Origin: Candidatus Heimdallarchaeota archaeon
GTDB lineage: Archaea; Asgardarchaeota; Njordarchaeia; Njordarchaeales; JAMOTR01
Length of the DNA stretch: 9,916 nucleotides
Assembly (NCBI GenBank): GCA_027068385.1
Contig: JAMOTR010000019.1
Location: 1-9,916 of the forward strand
Direction of reading: 5' to 3'
Of the stretch, positions 1 through 7,173 are shown in pieces (within the stretch, counting starts at the first letter, position 1; each line of letters opens with the position of its first letter). Both the position numbers and the translations under genes were made by a program. The notes below the pieces were generated by a model that searched no databases, was not told the origin of the DNA, and was given only the letters and a program-made list of their open reading frames with translations.

Positions 1-1
1 A

Positions 2-106
2 GAGGAGGATCCCGTAGTAGCCTTATCGAGGGTGAAGTACGAGCGCTACGAAGAGGGAGAAAGGTTCATGCGGCCGCTTCCCGTGATATACGAGATACCC
101 GTATGA
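2..106 (+). CDS. C-terminal end of an unrecognised protein (partial)
   Basis: An open frame enters from the left edge and ends at TGA 104-106, giving 34 residues with the tail PLPVIYEIPV. No family is recognised from so short a piece. Its stop overlaps the ATG at 103 of the methyltransferase (ATGA), so the two are probably co-transcribed and translationally coupled if that upstream start is used. One CGG codon (74-76-region, before PLPV) is present and may encode Trp under the recoding proposed for this window. That the frame is coding is inferred from the codon style and the ATGA junction only. Confidence 0.6.
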   Translation, partial: EEDPVVALSRVKYERYEEGERFMRPLPVIYEIPV

Positions 107-876
107 GTTTTTGGTTAAACTCTAGCCCCTCTATTAAGATGATAATGCTCAGGTGCCCCGTCGATTTATTCCCCTTAAGGAACCTCTCGTGTCCGTTCGG
201 TCATAAGTATAGGACGATAGAAGGGATACCCGATTTAATACCTCCCGGTAGGGAGATACCGGAGACCGTGAAACCATTCGAGGAGTTATACGAAAGATAC
301 GACGCGCGGTATGATAAGCATAGGATCTTGTTCGAGAACGAGGTTAAGGCTATAGATGCTCTCGATATCGATCGGTCCTCGGGGATCGAAATAGGCGTGG
401 GAACGGGACGCTTCGCGGAGGCTTTAGGAATACCCGTAGGAATAGATCCGAGCATCAACGTTCTACGTCTAGCGAGGAGGAGGGGGATCTTCGTAATAAG
501 GGCGCTAGGCGAGCTCTTGCCTTTCGGAAAGGACGAGTTCGAATACTCGCTCATAGCGTTCACGATATGCTTCGCTAAGGATCCGCGGAACTTATTACGC
601 GAGGCCTTTAGGGTGTCTAAGAACGTCGTGATAGCCTTTGTTCCGCGCGACTCACCGCGGGGAGAATACTATATGAGAAAGGATTCACCGTTCTACCGCG
701 TCGCCAAGTTCTATACGTTCGAGGAAGTAAAGGAGCTCGTAAGAGAGCGGGGAGAGGTAAGAAGAATATACTCTACGCTCCTCTCCGAGCCGGGCGTCGA
801 GAGGCCTGAGGAACCTATTCGCGGATATCATAAGGGAGCCGGATTAGTGGTATTAGAGGCATCGCGTAAAGTCTAA
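103..876 (+). CDS. SAM-dependent class I methyltransferase with N-terminal zinc-ribbon-like segment
   Basis: 257 residues. The N-terminus (about 15-48) resembles a Trm112/zinc-ribbon segment: C18-P, C30-P-F-G-H34, then GIPDLIPP. The usual paired CxxC is incomplete, so metal binding is uncertain. The methyltransferase core follows: motif I EIGVGTGRF (96-104), the acidic GIDPS loop (113-117), and LLPFGKDEFEYSL (138-150). The family (small-molecule, protein or RNA methyltransferases) does not fix the substrate. The ATG at 103 overlaps the upstream stop, but residues 1-12 look unlike the family; ATG 139 or 145, just before LRCP, are good alternatives and would exclude the gene's only TGG codon (112-114). 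CGG codons lie at residues 69, 91, 162, 186 and 216. Residue 69 (YDA-x-YDKHR) and 186 (DSP-x-GEYY) are places where relatives usually have Trp. Function beyond methyl transfer is inference. Confidence 0.88.
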   Translation: MSFWLNSSPSIKMIMLRCPVDLFPLRNLSCPFGHKYRTIEGIPDLIPPGREIPETVKPFEELYERYDARYDKHRILFENEVKAIDALDIDRSSGIEIGVGTGRFAEALGIPVGIDPSINVLRLARRRGIFVIRALGELLPFGKDEFEYSLIAFTICFAKDPRNLLREAFRVSKNVVIAFVPRDSPRGEYYMRKDSPFYRVAKFYTFEEVKELVRERGEVRRIYSTLLSEPGVERPEEPIRGYHKGAGLVVLEASRKV

Positions 877-880
877 ATCC

Positions 881-888
881 TTTAAAAT
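881..888 (+). promoter_or_regulatory. Possible TATA box for the TPR gene
   Basis: TTTAAAAT lies directly after the methyltransferase stop and is centred about 16 bases before the TPR start codon. That is closer than the usual archaeal spacing of about 25 to the transcription start, so it may be fortuitous, or the gene may simply be read through from upstream. Confidence 0.3.
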
Positions 889-899
889 GAGAAGAGAAA

Positions 900-2750
900 A
901 TGGATCCGGATTTTTGGAACGAGCCGAACGTTCTAAGGAGGGGGGAGAGATTTATAAAATATATACACGAGAAATTCCCCGAAGTAGGACTTCTGATGTT
1001 TTCCTACTCTATGGACCCCTTAGGATACGAAGGACTAATGTTGCGCTTCTGTAAGAACCTATTAAAGAAAGACCCGGAGGCGGGCGCGTTGTTCGTCATT
1101 AACATGATCGGGATACCGTACCCTGGAAAGCGCGTGGGTGAGTTCCTAGAGTTATTAAAGGAGAGCGTTAGGATCTTAGAGGAAGTTTATGAAAGGACTA
1201 AAGGTATAGGCGCGCTATTAGAGCTCGCTAAAGCGTACGAATTATTAGGAGAATTGTTGAGGATCGAGAGGGGGGAGGAGAAAGAGTACATTAGGAAGCT
1301 TACGGATTTACTCGCGGGGACGGATTTAGATAAAATAAAAGACTATATCGCGCTAGATGAGATCGCGGGTTTCTATCACTTTATAGGAGGACTAAGCAAG
1401 CCCGAGGAAGGTATAGAATATCTCTCGAAGGCGATAGAGATAAGAAAGAGGCTATTAGATGAGGAGTTTAGTCCAGACGTACTCTCGAGGCTTTTAGAGA
1501 GCTATTTCGTCAGGGGAGAACAATACAAGAGATTGGGGGACTTCGAGAAGGCCTTAAAGGATTACGAGAGGGTCGAGGAGCTCATTTCTAAATATAAGAT
1601 GACCGACGATAGGGGATTAATAGCTCTAGCGAACGCGCTCATTAGTAAGGCGAAACTATTACTCAAAAGGAAGGAACTAGACGAAGCCGAGAAAGAATGT
1701 AGAGAAGCGATTCTCTTATTAGAAGAACTATTTAGTATCGAACGCGATCCCTTCACGTTTTATCATCTATTCGGTGCTTATCAGACCCTTCTCTCGATAC
1801 TCTTCGCTAAGGGTAAGATAGAGGAGGGGTTTGAGGAGCTCAAGAGGAAAATAGAGAAGTTCGAAGCCGAATACAAGGAGCGTCCTCGCACGTTACGCGA
1901 ATTACTACTACGGCCCGAAGTGTACTCCGGTCTAGGTATAATGGCGTATAACGTCGGACGCTTAAAGGAGGCTATCGAGATGTTCACGAGAGCCATAGAG
2001 CGCTTAGAGAAACTCTCTAAGGAAGTACCTGAGAGCGCAGCGATTAGCGAAATATACATTCAACTAGCGAACGCTTACATCTATAGGGGAGACGCTTATA
2101 AGGACGCGGGGAACCTAAAGAAGGGGCTTGAGGACATCGTAAGAGGAACGAAGATCCTAGAGAGGATATACGAGAAGAATCCCAACGCAGGGAGTCATCT
2201 AGCTTTAGCGTACATGTATCTCGGAAACCTCTATAAGCGCATGTCTATGATCGAGAAGTCGATCGAGGAGTACGATAAGGCGCTGGAGGTCATAAGAAGG
2301 ACTATCGAGAGAAGTGATAGACCGGAGGATCGGAAGACCCTTACGAGCATCTACATAAACAAGGCTCTTTCCTTCTTCTATATCGGTAGGTACGAAGAGG
2401 TCAAGAGCGTGCTCGAGGAGGCTAAGGGGGCTATATTTAAGTACGGATCGGGTAGCGAGAAGGCCTTCTATTATCTAATCCTAGGCGCGTGCGACATCAA
2501 CCAAGGGAAGATAGAGAAGGGCATGGAGAACTTCGACGAGGCGCTAGATTATCTTAAGGAAGCATACGATAGCGAACCCATAAACGTCATCTACGCGGTC
2601 CTTACTACGCTTATGATAATCAAGAAGATCGGTCTAGCGTATCCAAAGGAGGCCACAAGGATGCTTCTTAGGCTCAGGGAAGTACCGCTACCGGAGAGTA
2701 TTAAGAGGATGGTAGATGAGGCCGTAAGAAGCATCGAAGAGTCGTCTTGA
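900..2750 (+). CDS. Tetratricopeptide-repeat (TPR) protein
   Basis: 616 residues, almost entirely alpha-helical and strongly charged, with no signal peptide or membrane segment, so probably cytoplasmic. TPR-like helix pairs are visible at about 198-230 (GEQYKRLGDFEKALKDY), 240-275, 341-373 (MAYNVGRLKEAIEMFTRAI), 390-422, 434-468 (LGNLYKRMSMIEKSIEEYDKAL), 485-515 and 523-555. These repeats normally mediate protein-protein contacts; no catalytic domain is seen and the partner is unknown. ATG 900 is the only start before an in-frame stop at 888-890; Met33 and Met38 are internal alternatives. It follows the methyltransferase by 23 bases, possibly in one transcript. It contains one TGG (residue 6) and two CGG codons (338 and 478) in 616 codons, so it says little about recoding. 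Its last 63 bases are antisense to the end of the gene on the other strand. Confidence 0.88.
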   Translation: MDPDFWNEPNVLRRGERFIKYIHEKFPEVGLLMFSYSMDPLGYEGLMLRFCKNLLKKDPEAGALFVINMIGIPYPGKRVGEFLELLKESVRILEEVYERTKGIGALLELAKAYELLGELLRIERGEEKEYIRKLTDLLAGTDLDKIKDYIALDEIAGFYHFIGGLSKPEEGIEYLSKAIEIRKRLLDEEFSPDVLSRLLESYFVRGEQYKRLGDFEKALKDYERVEELISKYKMTDDRGLIALANALISKAKLLLKRKELDEAEKECREAILLLEELFSIERDPFTFYHLFGAYQTLLSILFAKGKIEEGFEELKRKIEKFEAEYKERPRTLRELLLRPEVYSGLGIMAYNVGRLKEAIEMFTRAIERLEKLSKEVPESAAISEIYIQLANAYIYRGDAYKDAGNLKKGLEDIVRGTKILERIYEKNPNAGSHLALAYMYLGNLYKRMSMIEKSIEEYDKALEVIRRTIERSDRPEDRKTLTSIYINKALSFFYIGRYEEVKSVLEEAKGAIFKYGSGSEKAFYYLILGACDINQGKIEKGMENFDEALDYLKEAYDSEPINVIYAVLTTLMIIKKIGLAYPKEATRMLLRLREVPLPESIKRMVDEAVRSIEESS

Positions 2751-3740
2751 GATCACTAAGAGAGCTCCGTATTTTTCGTCTATTAGAGTCCCTAAGTGTC
2801 TCCGCCCCAGTCTTTCAAGACGATCGCGCATACTCCTTATAATACTAATATGATCTCCCCCGTATAACGCGACCCTCTCGCTCTCGTAATCCTTAAGCGC
2901 CTTTAACACGTACTCTACGTATCCTTCTTCGTCCTCCGGAGGCTCAGAGTGCGCCATCCTCCCTATGTCCTCTTCGCTATACCCTAGCCGACATAGCTCT
3001 AAGTAACGCCCTCTTACGATCCCGCGCTTAGGCAAAGCCGTTATCGCGAGAGAGCCTATCTCGCCTCTTTTATACGTTATCTCTATACTCCCGCGGTAGC
3101 GTATTGATGATGCGAACGAAGCGGCCCTCTCGTAGATCCTTCTCGCCTCCCTCTCGACCTCCTTAAGAGGATCCTTGACGCTAGTGTTCCTAGAGACGCG
3201 TAAGAGCGCCGCCGTGATCACATATTTTATCTTCTCTGGGAGCTCGGAAACGCCTCCCCATAGCCTCTTGAGTTCCTCAAACGTCTTCGGATCATATACG
3301 TTCTCCAAGGTACATCCGGGTACGTGCTTCTTAGTCGAAGCCTTGAGGCTTATAATACCTCTATATACGTCCGTCCATAACACTTCGCGCTGGTTTATGA
3401 GATTAGCCCTTATAAATATCTCTAGGGAAGGCTCTAAGGGACGAACTAACGCGATACGACCGTGAGAATAAGCCTCCATCGCTACCGTTCCGGAGAAAGC
3501 GAGCGGATCTAATACTATGTCTCCCCTCTTAGTGAGCCTCCTTATCGCCCGACGCGCCACGTAAGGAGGGAAGTATTCTTTCCGCGATTCCTCGACATAT
3601 TCGTAGGATATCTCCGGCACGAGCATTCTAAAGGACACGTGCTTCTCCTCGCCTCTCAATAAATCGCCCTCAAGTAGATCTCTAAGGAACTCGTCGATGC
3701 TCATGAATGATATAAGAAAGAGCGTGAGCTCAAAAATCAC
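2688..3740 (-). CDS. Divergent DNA-methylase-fold protein with degenerate catalytic motif
   Basis: 350 residues. Order and motifs resemble archaeal N4/N6 DNA-methylase-type proteins: motif X-like FPPYVAR (57-63), then GDIVLDPLAFSGTVAMEA (73-90), matching the SAM-binding DPFxGSGT motif with substitutions, a helical middle, and at 231-254 ITALPKRG...LELC-x-LG in place of the usual TSPPY motif. The catalytic (D/N/S)PP(Y/W/F) is thus replaced by ALPK, suggesting lost or changed chemistry. The GTG at 3738-3740 overlaps the aminotransferase stop as GTGA and has a GGAG-type ribosome site 8 bases upstream; ATG 3704 (MSIDEF) would remove a hydrophobic start and is a fair alternative. CGG codons are at residues 53, 64, 251, 313 and 350; 64 (VAR-x-AI) is a usual Trp position. 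TGG is also used, at 122 and 161. Probably co-transcribed with the aminotransferase. The family call is from memory of motifs, not a search. Confidence 0.7.
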   Translation of the reverse strand: MIFELTLFLISFMSIDEFLRDLLEGDLLRGEEKHVSFRMLVPEISYEYVEESRKEYFPPYVARRAIRRLTKRGDIVLDPLAFSGTVAMEAYSHGRIALVRPLEPSLEIFIRANLINQREVLWTDVYRGIISLKASTKKHVPGCTLENVYDPKTFEELKRLWGGVSELPEKIKYVITAALLRVSRNTSVKDPLKEVEREARRIYERAASFASSIRYRGSIEITYKRGEIGSLAITALPKRGIVRGRYLELCRLGYSEEDIGRMAHSEPPEDEEGYVEYVLKALKDYESERVALYGGDHISIIRSMRDRLERLGRRHLGTLIDEKYGALLVISRRLFDASYGLIYHPLNTLR

Positions 3741-5119
3741 TTCTTCCTCTCCTTATCTACCTTCTTTATCTCCTCGATGAGTATCTCTACGCCCTTCATT
3801 AGGAGCTCTTCCTCTATCGTGAGCGGCGGGGCTATGCGGACGACGCTCTTACCGCACGGTAGGAAGATCACTCCGCGCTTTAGGGCGTTGAGTATCACCT
3901 TATCGCGCTCCTCGGTCGCGTAGGCCTTAGTCTTACGATCCTTCACGAGGTCCACTCCGATCATGAGTCCAAGCCCGCGCACGTCTCCGATGAGCTCGAT
4001 CTCCTCCTGAGCCTCCTTTAGGCGCTTCATTACCTTTTCTCCTAGCTTCGCGGCACGCTCGGGGAGGTTGTGCTCCTTCATGTAATCGATCACTCCTAAG
4101 GCCGCGAGCACAGCGAGGTTGTTTCCTCCGAAGGTGGAGGAGTGATAGCCGTCGCCCTTGAAGTCTAGGTCCGGCCTGATTATCGTAGCCCCTATAGGAG
4201 CGCCTCCACCTAGGGCCTTAGCGAGGGTCATGATGTCCGGCCTAAGCCCGAAGTGCTCGATCGCGAACCGCTTTCCGGTGCGTCCCATTCCCGCCTGTAC
4301 CTCGTCGTCGAAGAGGAGTATTCCGTAGTCCTTCCTTAGCCTCTCTAATCCCTCGAAGAAGCTCTTGGGCGGAACTATGTATCCTCCCTCTCCCTGAACG
4401 GGCTCGAATACTATAGCCGCTACCTCCTCAGGGTCCACAGCGTGCCCTAATATGTAATCCTCAATGAACTCTATCGCTAGCTTTCCTACCTCCTCGGGGT
4501 TCTCCTCGTGCCGGGGGTTACGATAGGGGTCGGGATAAGGAGCGTGCCGTACTCCGGGCATCGTGGAATAGAAGGTCTTCCTGTGTACCGGCTTAGAACA
4601 GGTGAGGCTTAGGGAACCCATCGTGCGTCCGTGGAAGGCGCGGTAGAAGGCTATGAAGTAAGGTCCGCGGTTGTGGCGGGCGATCTTTATTCCGGCCTCT
4701 ACGCTCTCGGTACCGGAGTTCACGAAGAATACCTTGGCGTAATCCGCGTTTATCGGGGCGAGCTCGCTTAGCTTCTGAGCTAGGAGGGCGATGCCTACGG
4801 TATAGAAGTCGTGGGCCGCGAAGTTTATCATCGTATCTAGCGCCCGCTTGATGCGCTCGACTACGTAGGGGTTGTTATGACCCACGTTCGCCACGGCTAT
4901 CGCGGCGGCCATGTCGATGAAGAGGTTCCCGTCCACGTCCTCTACTACAGCGTTCTTAGCCCTTCTAGCGACTACGGGAATCTCGCGCGTGGAGCGGGCG
5001 TTGTACTTATTAGCTATTTCTATGTACTTCTTCGCTTTAGGGCCCGGAATGTCCGTAAGTATCTTGGGTACCTCGTCTACTTTATATTCTAACGGAGGTA
5101 ACTTTAGATCCTCGTACAT
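3737..5119 (-). CDS. Class III PLP-dependent aminotransferase (ornithine/4-aminobutyrate aminotransferase or amino-acid racemase type)
   Basis: 460 residues, full length for the archaeal class III (fold type I) group. Visible landmarks: NSGTESVEAGIKIAR (134-148, phosphate/cofactor region), AFHGRTMG (161-168), EPVQGEGGY (239-247), FDDEVQAG (270-277) with Asp272 positioned to pair with the pyridine nitrogen of PLP, Lys301 in TLAKALGGG as the Schiff-base lysine, and STFGGN (328-333). The family transfers amino groups between amino acids (ornithine, 4-aminobutyrate, acetylornithine) and 2-oxoglutarate; close archaeal relatives also include amino-acid racemases, so substrate is undecided. ATG 5119 lies about 24 bases from a TATA-like CTTAAA, consistent with a leaderless transcript. 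No TGG occurs; four CGG codons fall at residues 92, 191, 203 and 284. Sites 203 (RNP-x-H) and 284 (GRTGK-x-FAIEHFG) are where relatives commonly carry Trp; 191 (PGV-x-HAPYP) is plausible. Confidence 0.93.
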   Translation of the reverse strand: MYEDLKLPPLEYKVDEVPKILTDIPGPKAKKYIEIANKYNARSTREIPVVARRAKNAVVEDVDGNLFIDMAAAIAVANVGHNNPYVVERIKRALDTMINFAAHDFYTVGIALLAQKLSELAPINADYAKVFFVNSGTESVEAGIKIARHNRGPYFIAFYRAFHGRTMGSLSLTCSKPVHRKTFYSTMPGVRHAPYPDPYRNPRHEENPEEVGKLAIEFIEDYILGHAVDPEEVAAIVFEPVQGEGGYIVPPKSFFEGLERLRKDYGILLFDDEVQAGMGRTGKRFAIEHFGLRPDIMTLAKALGGGAPIGATIIRPDLDFKGDGYHSSTFGGNNLAVLAALGVIDYMKEHNLPERAAKLGEKVMKRLKEAQEEIELIGDVRGLGLMIGVDLVKDRKTKAYATEERDKVILNALKRGVIFLPCGKSVVRIAPPLTIEEELLMKGVEILIEEIKKVDKERKK

Positions 5120-5139
5120 ACCGTTTTCTCGCGCTCATG

Positions 5140-5145
5140 TTTAAG
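5140..5145 (-). promoter_or_regulatory. TATA box for the aminotransferase operon
   Basis: On the minus strand AGCTTAAACA gives a TATA-like CTTAAA centred about 24 bases upstream of the ATG at 5119. This spacing would place transcription initiation at or just before the start codon, as in leaderless archaeal genes. Confidence 0.45.
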
Positions 5146-5274
5146 CTATTTTCGAGGAAAAACGACGTTCATGACCCTTATATTCTTTGTGTTCCGGGAA
5201 CGTGCGAACGTAGGAGGAGCTCTCTCTAAAGCATCCGCTCGCGGCTTCGACGGTTTCATTATGCGGGGCGTTTC

Positions 5275-5280
5275 TTTAAA
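5275..5280 (+). promoter_or_regulatory. TATA box for cysS
   Basis: TTTAAA preceded by TTTC lies about 22 bases before the ATG at 5299 and about 27 before an in-frame GTG at 5305. Transcription would start at or very near the start codon. The 179-base divergent spacer (5120-5298) otherwise holds a TTATAT at 5179-5184, and no RNA gene or ORF that I can support. Confidence 0.5.
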
Positions 5281-5298
5281 GAGCCTTCCCGTTTTTCC

Positions 5299-6696
5299 AT
5301 GGCGGTGTACATATATGATACCCTCGAGAGGCGTAAGAAGCCCCTGGAGGATAAGACGGTACGCATATACGTCTGCGGTCCTACGGTGTACGACCATACA
5401 CATATGGGTCACGCGCGTGTGTACGTGACGTTCGACGCGTTCCGCAGGTTCCTTATGGAGCTAGGATATAACGTGAGGCTCATCGTGAACATCACGGACG
5501 TCGAGGATAAGATCATAAGGCGCTCCCAAGAGGAGGGGGTCTCCCGGAAGGAGATCGCTGAGCGTTATTATAACGAGTTCGTAGAGGTCTTAGATAAACT
5601 CGGGATTATTAAGCCGGACGCTTTCCCACACGCGTCGGAGCACATAGAAGAGATGATCGAGATCATCTCGGGCCTCATCGACAAGGGATACGCGTACGTC
5701 GCTGAAGATGGCGTGTATTATCACGTGCCGAAGTTCAAGGAATACGGGAAGCTCTCGAAGCAAAGCCTTGACGCGATTATAGCGGGGAAGCGCATAGAGC
5801 CTTCCCCATATAAGAAGCACCCCGCGGACTTCGCCTTACGGAAGAGACACAAGCCCGGAGAGCCCAAGCGGGACTCGCCTCGGATGCCCGGAAGGCCCGG
5901 GCGGCACATAGAGTGCTCGGCTATGTCCATGAAGTACCTCGGAGAAACGCTGGACATACACGGGGGAGGAGCGGATCTCATATTCCCTCATCACGAGAAC
6001 GAGATCGCTCAGAGCGAGGCGTATACGGGTAAGAGGTTCGTGAAGATACGGATGCACGTCGGTCTCGTCCAGGTTAAGGGGGAAAAGATGGCGAAGAGCT
6101 TGGGTAACTACTTCCTCGTCCTAGAGGCTCTAAAGAGGCGGAGTAAGGACGCGATAAGACTATATTATCTGTCGCATCATTACCGTTCTCCTATAGAGTT
6201 CTCTCCCGAGGCCTTAGACGAGGCGGAGAAGCTCGTAGAGAGGATACGTGAGGCTTACGCGAAGGCGAAGAGCGTGTATAAGAAGTATACCGCTAAGAGG
6301 CTCGACGAGGAGGACATGAGATACATAGAGGAGCTAGAAAGGCTCCGCGACGAGTTCCGGGAGGCCTTATCGGACGACTTTAACACCGCTGAGGCCCTTA
6401 AGCGTGTACTTGAGGCGATAAGCGTGTTCAACAAGTACTTCTCTAGGCCGGAGCCGAAGCATTCCGTCGCTTATAGGCTCATGAGACTCCTAGAGGAGTT
6501 CTCGAGGATTTACGGTATAGATCTAGAGCGCGTGAGTAGCGAGGAAGAGAAGCTCATAGAACTCATACTCGAGGTACGCGAGGAGCTAAGGAAGCGTAAG
6601 TTGTATGACTTGTCCGACAAGATACGCGAGAAACTGAGGGAAATGGGGATAATCGTCGCGGACTCAAAGAAGGGACCGATACGGAGGAAAATTTAG
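5299..6696 (+). CDS. cysS: Cysteinyl-tRNA synthetase
   Basis: 465 residues, normal length for this class I synthetase, which charges tRNA-Cys with cysteine using ATP. Visible: YVCGPTVYDHTHMGHAR (24-40) with zinc ligand Cys26 and the HIGH-equivalent HMGH (35-38); GRPG-x-HIECSAM (198-208) with zinc ligand Cys206; GGGADLIFPHHENE (222-235) with the remaining zinc ligands; KMAKS (263-267) as the KMSKS loop; SHHYRSP and DDFNTAEAL in the helical domain. ATG 5299 fits the family start; GTG 5305 is an alternative. No TGG codon exists. Nine CGG codons occur at residues 83, 181, 191, 195, 202, 251, 281, 354 and 462. In relatives such as E. coli CysRS the equivalents of 181 (AL-W-K), 191, 195 (SP-W), 202 (GRPG-W-HIECS) and 251 are Trp, and 462 matches the terminal G-x-x-W-R. 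This is the strongest evidence that CGG is read as Trp. Confidence 0.97.
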   Translation: MAVYIYDTLERRKKPLEDKTVRIYVCGPTVYDHTHMGHARVYVTFDAFRRFLMELGYNVRLIVNITDVEDKIIRRSQEEGVSRKEIAERYYNEFVEVLDKLGIIKPDAFPHASEHIEEMIEIISGLIDKGYAYVAEDGVYYHVPKFKEYGKLSKQSLDAIIAGKRIEPSPYKKHPADFALRKRHKPGEPKRDSPRMPGRPGRHIECSAMSMKYLGETLDIHGGGADLIFPHHENEIAQSEAYTGKRFVKIRMHVGLVQVKGEKMAKSLGNYFLVLEALKRRSKDAIRLYYLSHHYRSPIEFSPEALDEAEKLVERIREAYAKAKSVYKKYTAKRLDEEDMRYIEELERLRDEFREALSDDFNTAEALKRVLEAISVFNKYFSRPEPKHSVAYRLMRLLEEFSRIYGIDLERVSSEEEKLIELILEVREELRKRKLYDLSDKIREKLREMGIIVADSKKGPIRRKI

Positions 6697-7056
6697 TCGA
6701 TACGAGCGATGGTTTTTGTATATCTTTATAGGGATCACGATGAAGCTCATAGCTACTCCGTAGTACGCTATTGCTCCTATCGTGATGCCCCCGGCTAGGG
6801 CTAAGTAGAATTCGAGCACCCCATAACCAGCGAACCGTAGGGGGCGTACGTTCTTATACTCCCCGAAGACGAGTAGTAGATCGCCTATGTCGGCCCGAAT
6901 GCTCTGTAGGGTGCTGAGGTTTAGTAGGGCGCCGTGGATGCCCGCGAGAGAGGCCGCTAGGGCGGTCCGCATCTTCCTCTCCTCTTCCTTCTCCGCTATA
7001 GAGGCCCTAACTAGCGTCGCTAAGAGCATTACCCGGAATACGATCCCGACGATCAT
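6664..7056 (-). CDS. Small multi-pass membrane protein, unrecognised
   Basis: 130 residues with a hydrophobic N-terminal segment (about 1-18), a second apolar stretch (about 32-50), a short one (59-65) and a long hydrophobic region (about 78-111), with a basic C-terminal tail; likely an inner-membrane protein. No family recognised. CGG codons at residues 8, 30, 54, 74 and 127. Residue 8 lies inside the first membrane segment, where Trp is far more acceptable than Arg, and 74 sits next to an aromatic FAGY; both fit the proposed recoding. The last 11 codons run antisense through the end of cysS and the tail contains the only CGA in a called gene apart from the tiny ORF near 9051. Start ATG 7056; Met10 (7029) is an alternative. 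No TGG. A real gene is supported by the regular membrane pattern; function is unknown. Confidence 0.62.
   Translation of the reverse strand: MIVGIVFRVMLLATLVRASIAEKEEERKMRTALAASLAGIHGALLNLSTLQSIRADIGDLLLVFGEYKNVRPLRFAGYGVLEFYLALAGGITIGAIAYYGVAMSFIVIPIKIYKNHRSYRLNFPPYRSLL
6713..6717 (+). terminator. Possible T-tract terminator after cysS
   Basis: A GGTTTTTG tract begins 17 bases after the cysS stop. Runs of about five T on the coding strand are typical archaeal termination signals. No stem-loop is needed or obvious. Confidence 0.35.
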
Positions 7057-7099
7057 AAGAGAAAGGGGGTTTTTCTACTTAACGTTGGTCTCGCGTCTC

Positions 7100-7104
7100 A
7101 AAAA
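7100..7104 (-). terminator. Second possible T-tract downstream of iorA
   Basis: On the minus strand a run of five T lies about 70 bases past the iorA stop, just upstream of the small membrane-protein gene. It could back up the first tract. Confidence 0.25.
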
Positions 7105-7114
7105 TGGGCAAAAT

Positions 7115-7152
7115 TCTGAACGTTCAGAGGGGTATAGATACCGTTCATACGG
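7115..7152. repeat. Three consecutive inverted repeats between iorA and the small membrane protein
   Basis: A perfect 14-base palindrome TCTGAACGTTCAGA (7115-7128), then GGTAT-AG-ATACC (7131-7142), then CCGT-TCAT-ACGG (7141-7152). All three sit in the 117-base gap downstream of iorA and upstream of the small membrane-protein gene on the minus strand. They could be operator sites or a folded 3' end of the iorA transcript; no protein or RNA family is recognised. Confidence 0.5.
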
Positions 7153-7168
7153 ACATAAATTCGAAATT

Positions 7169-7173
7169 AAAAA
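7169..7173 (-). terminator. Possible T-tract terminator directly after iorA
   Basis: On the minus strand TTTTTAATTT follows the TGA stop of iorA immediately. A T-run of this kind is the usual archaeal terminator signal. Confidence 0.4.

Noticed and set aside
950..964. TTTATAAAATATATA as a promoter inside the TPR gene
   Set aside because: It is within coding sequence and no in-frame start codon lies at the expected distance; AT-rich codons explain it.
3175..3465. Plus-strand ORF opposite the methylase-like gene
   Set aside because: Mirror-frame shadow; no family features.
5120..5298. Small RNA gene in the divergent spacer
   Set aside because: No tRNA-like arms or clear C/D or H/ACA box pair could be seen; promoters account for the main signals.
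5721..6057. Minus-strand ORFs within cysS
   Set aside because: Antisense shadows of a well-supported gene with no recognisable domains.
5299..6696. Sequencing error or pseudogene decay as the cause of Trp-to-Arg changes in cysS
   Set aside because: The changes are always to the one codon CGG, occur in several intact genes, and no frameshift or internal stop is present.
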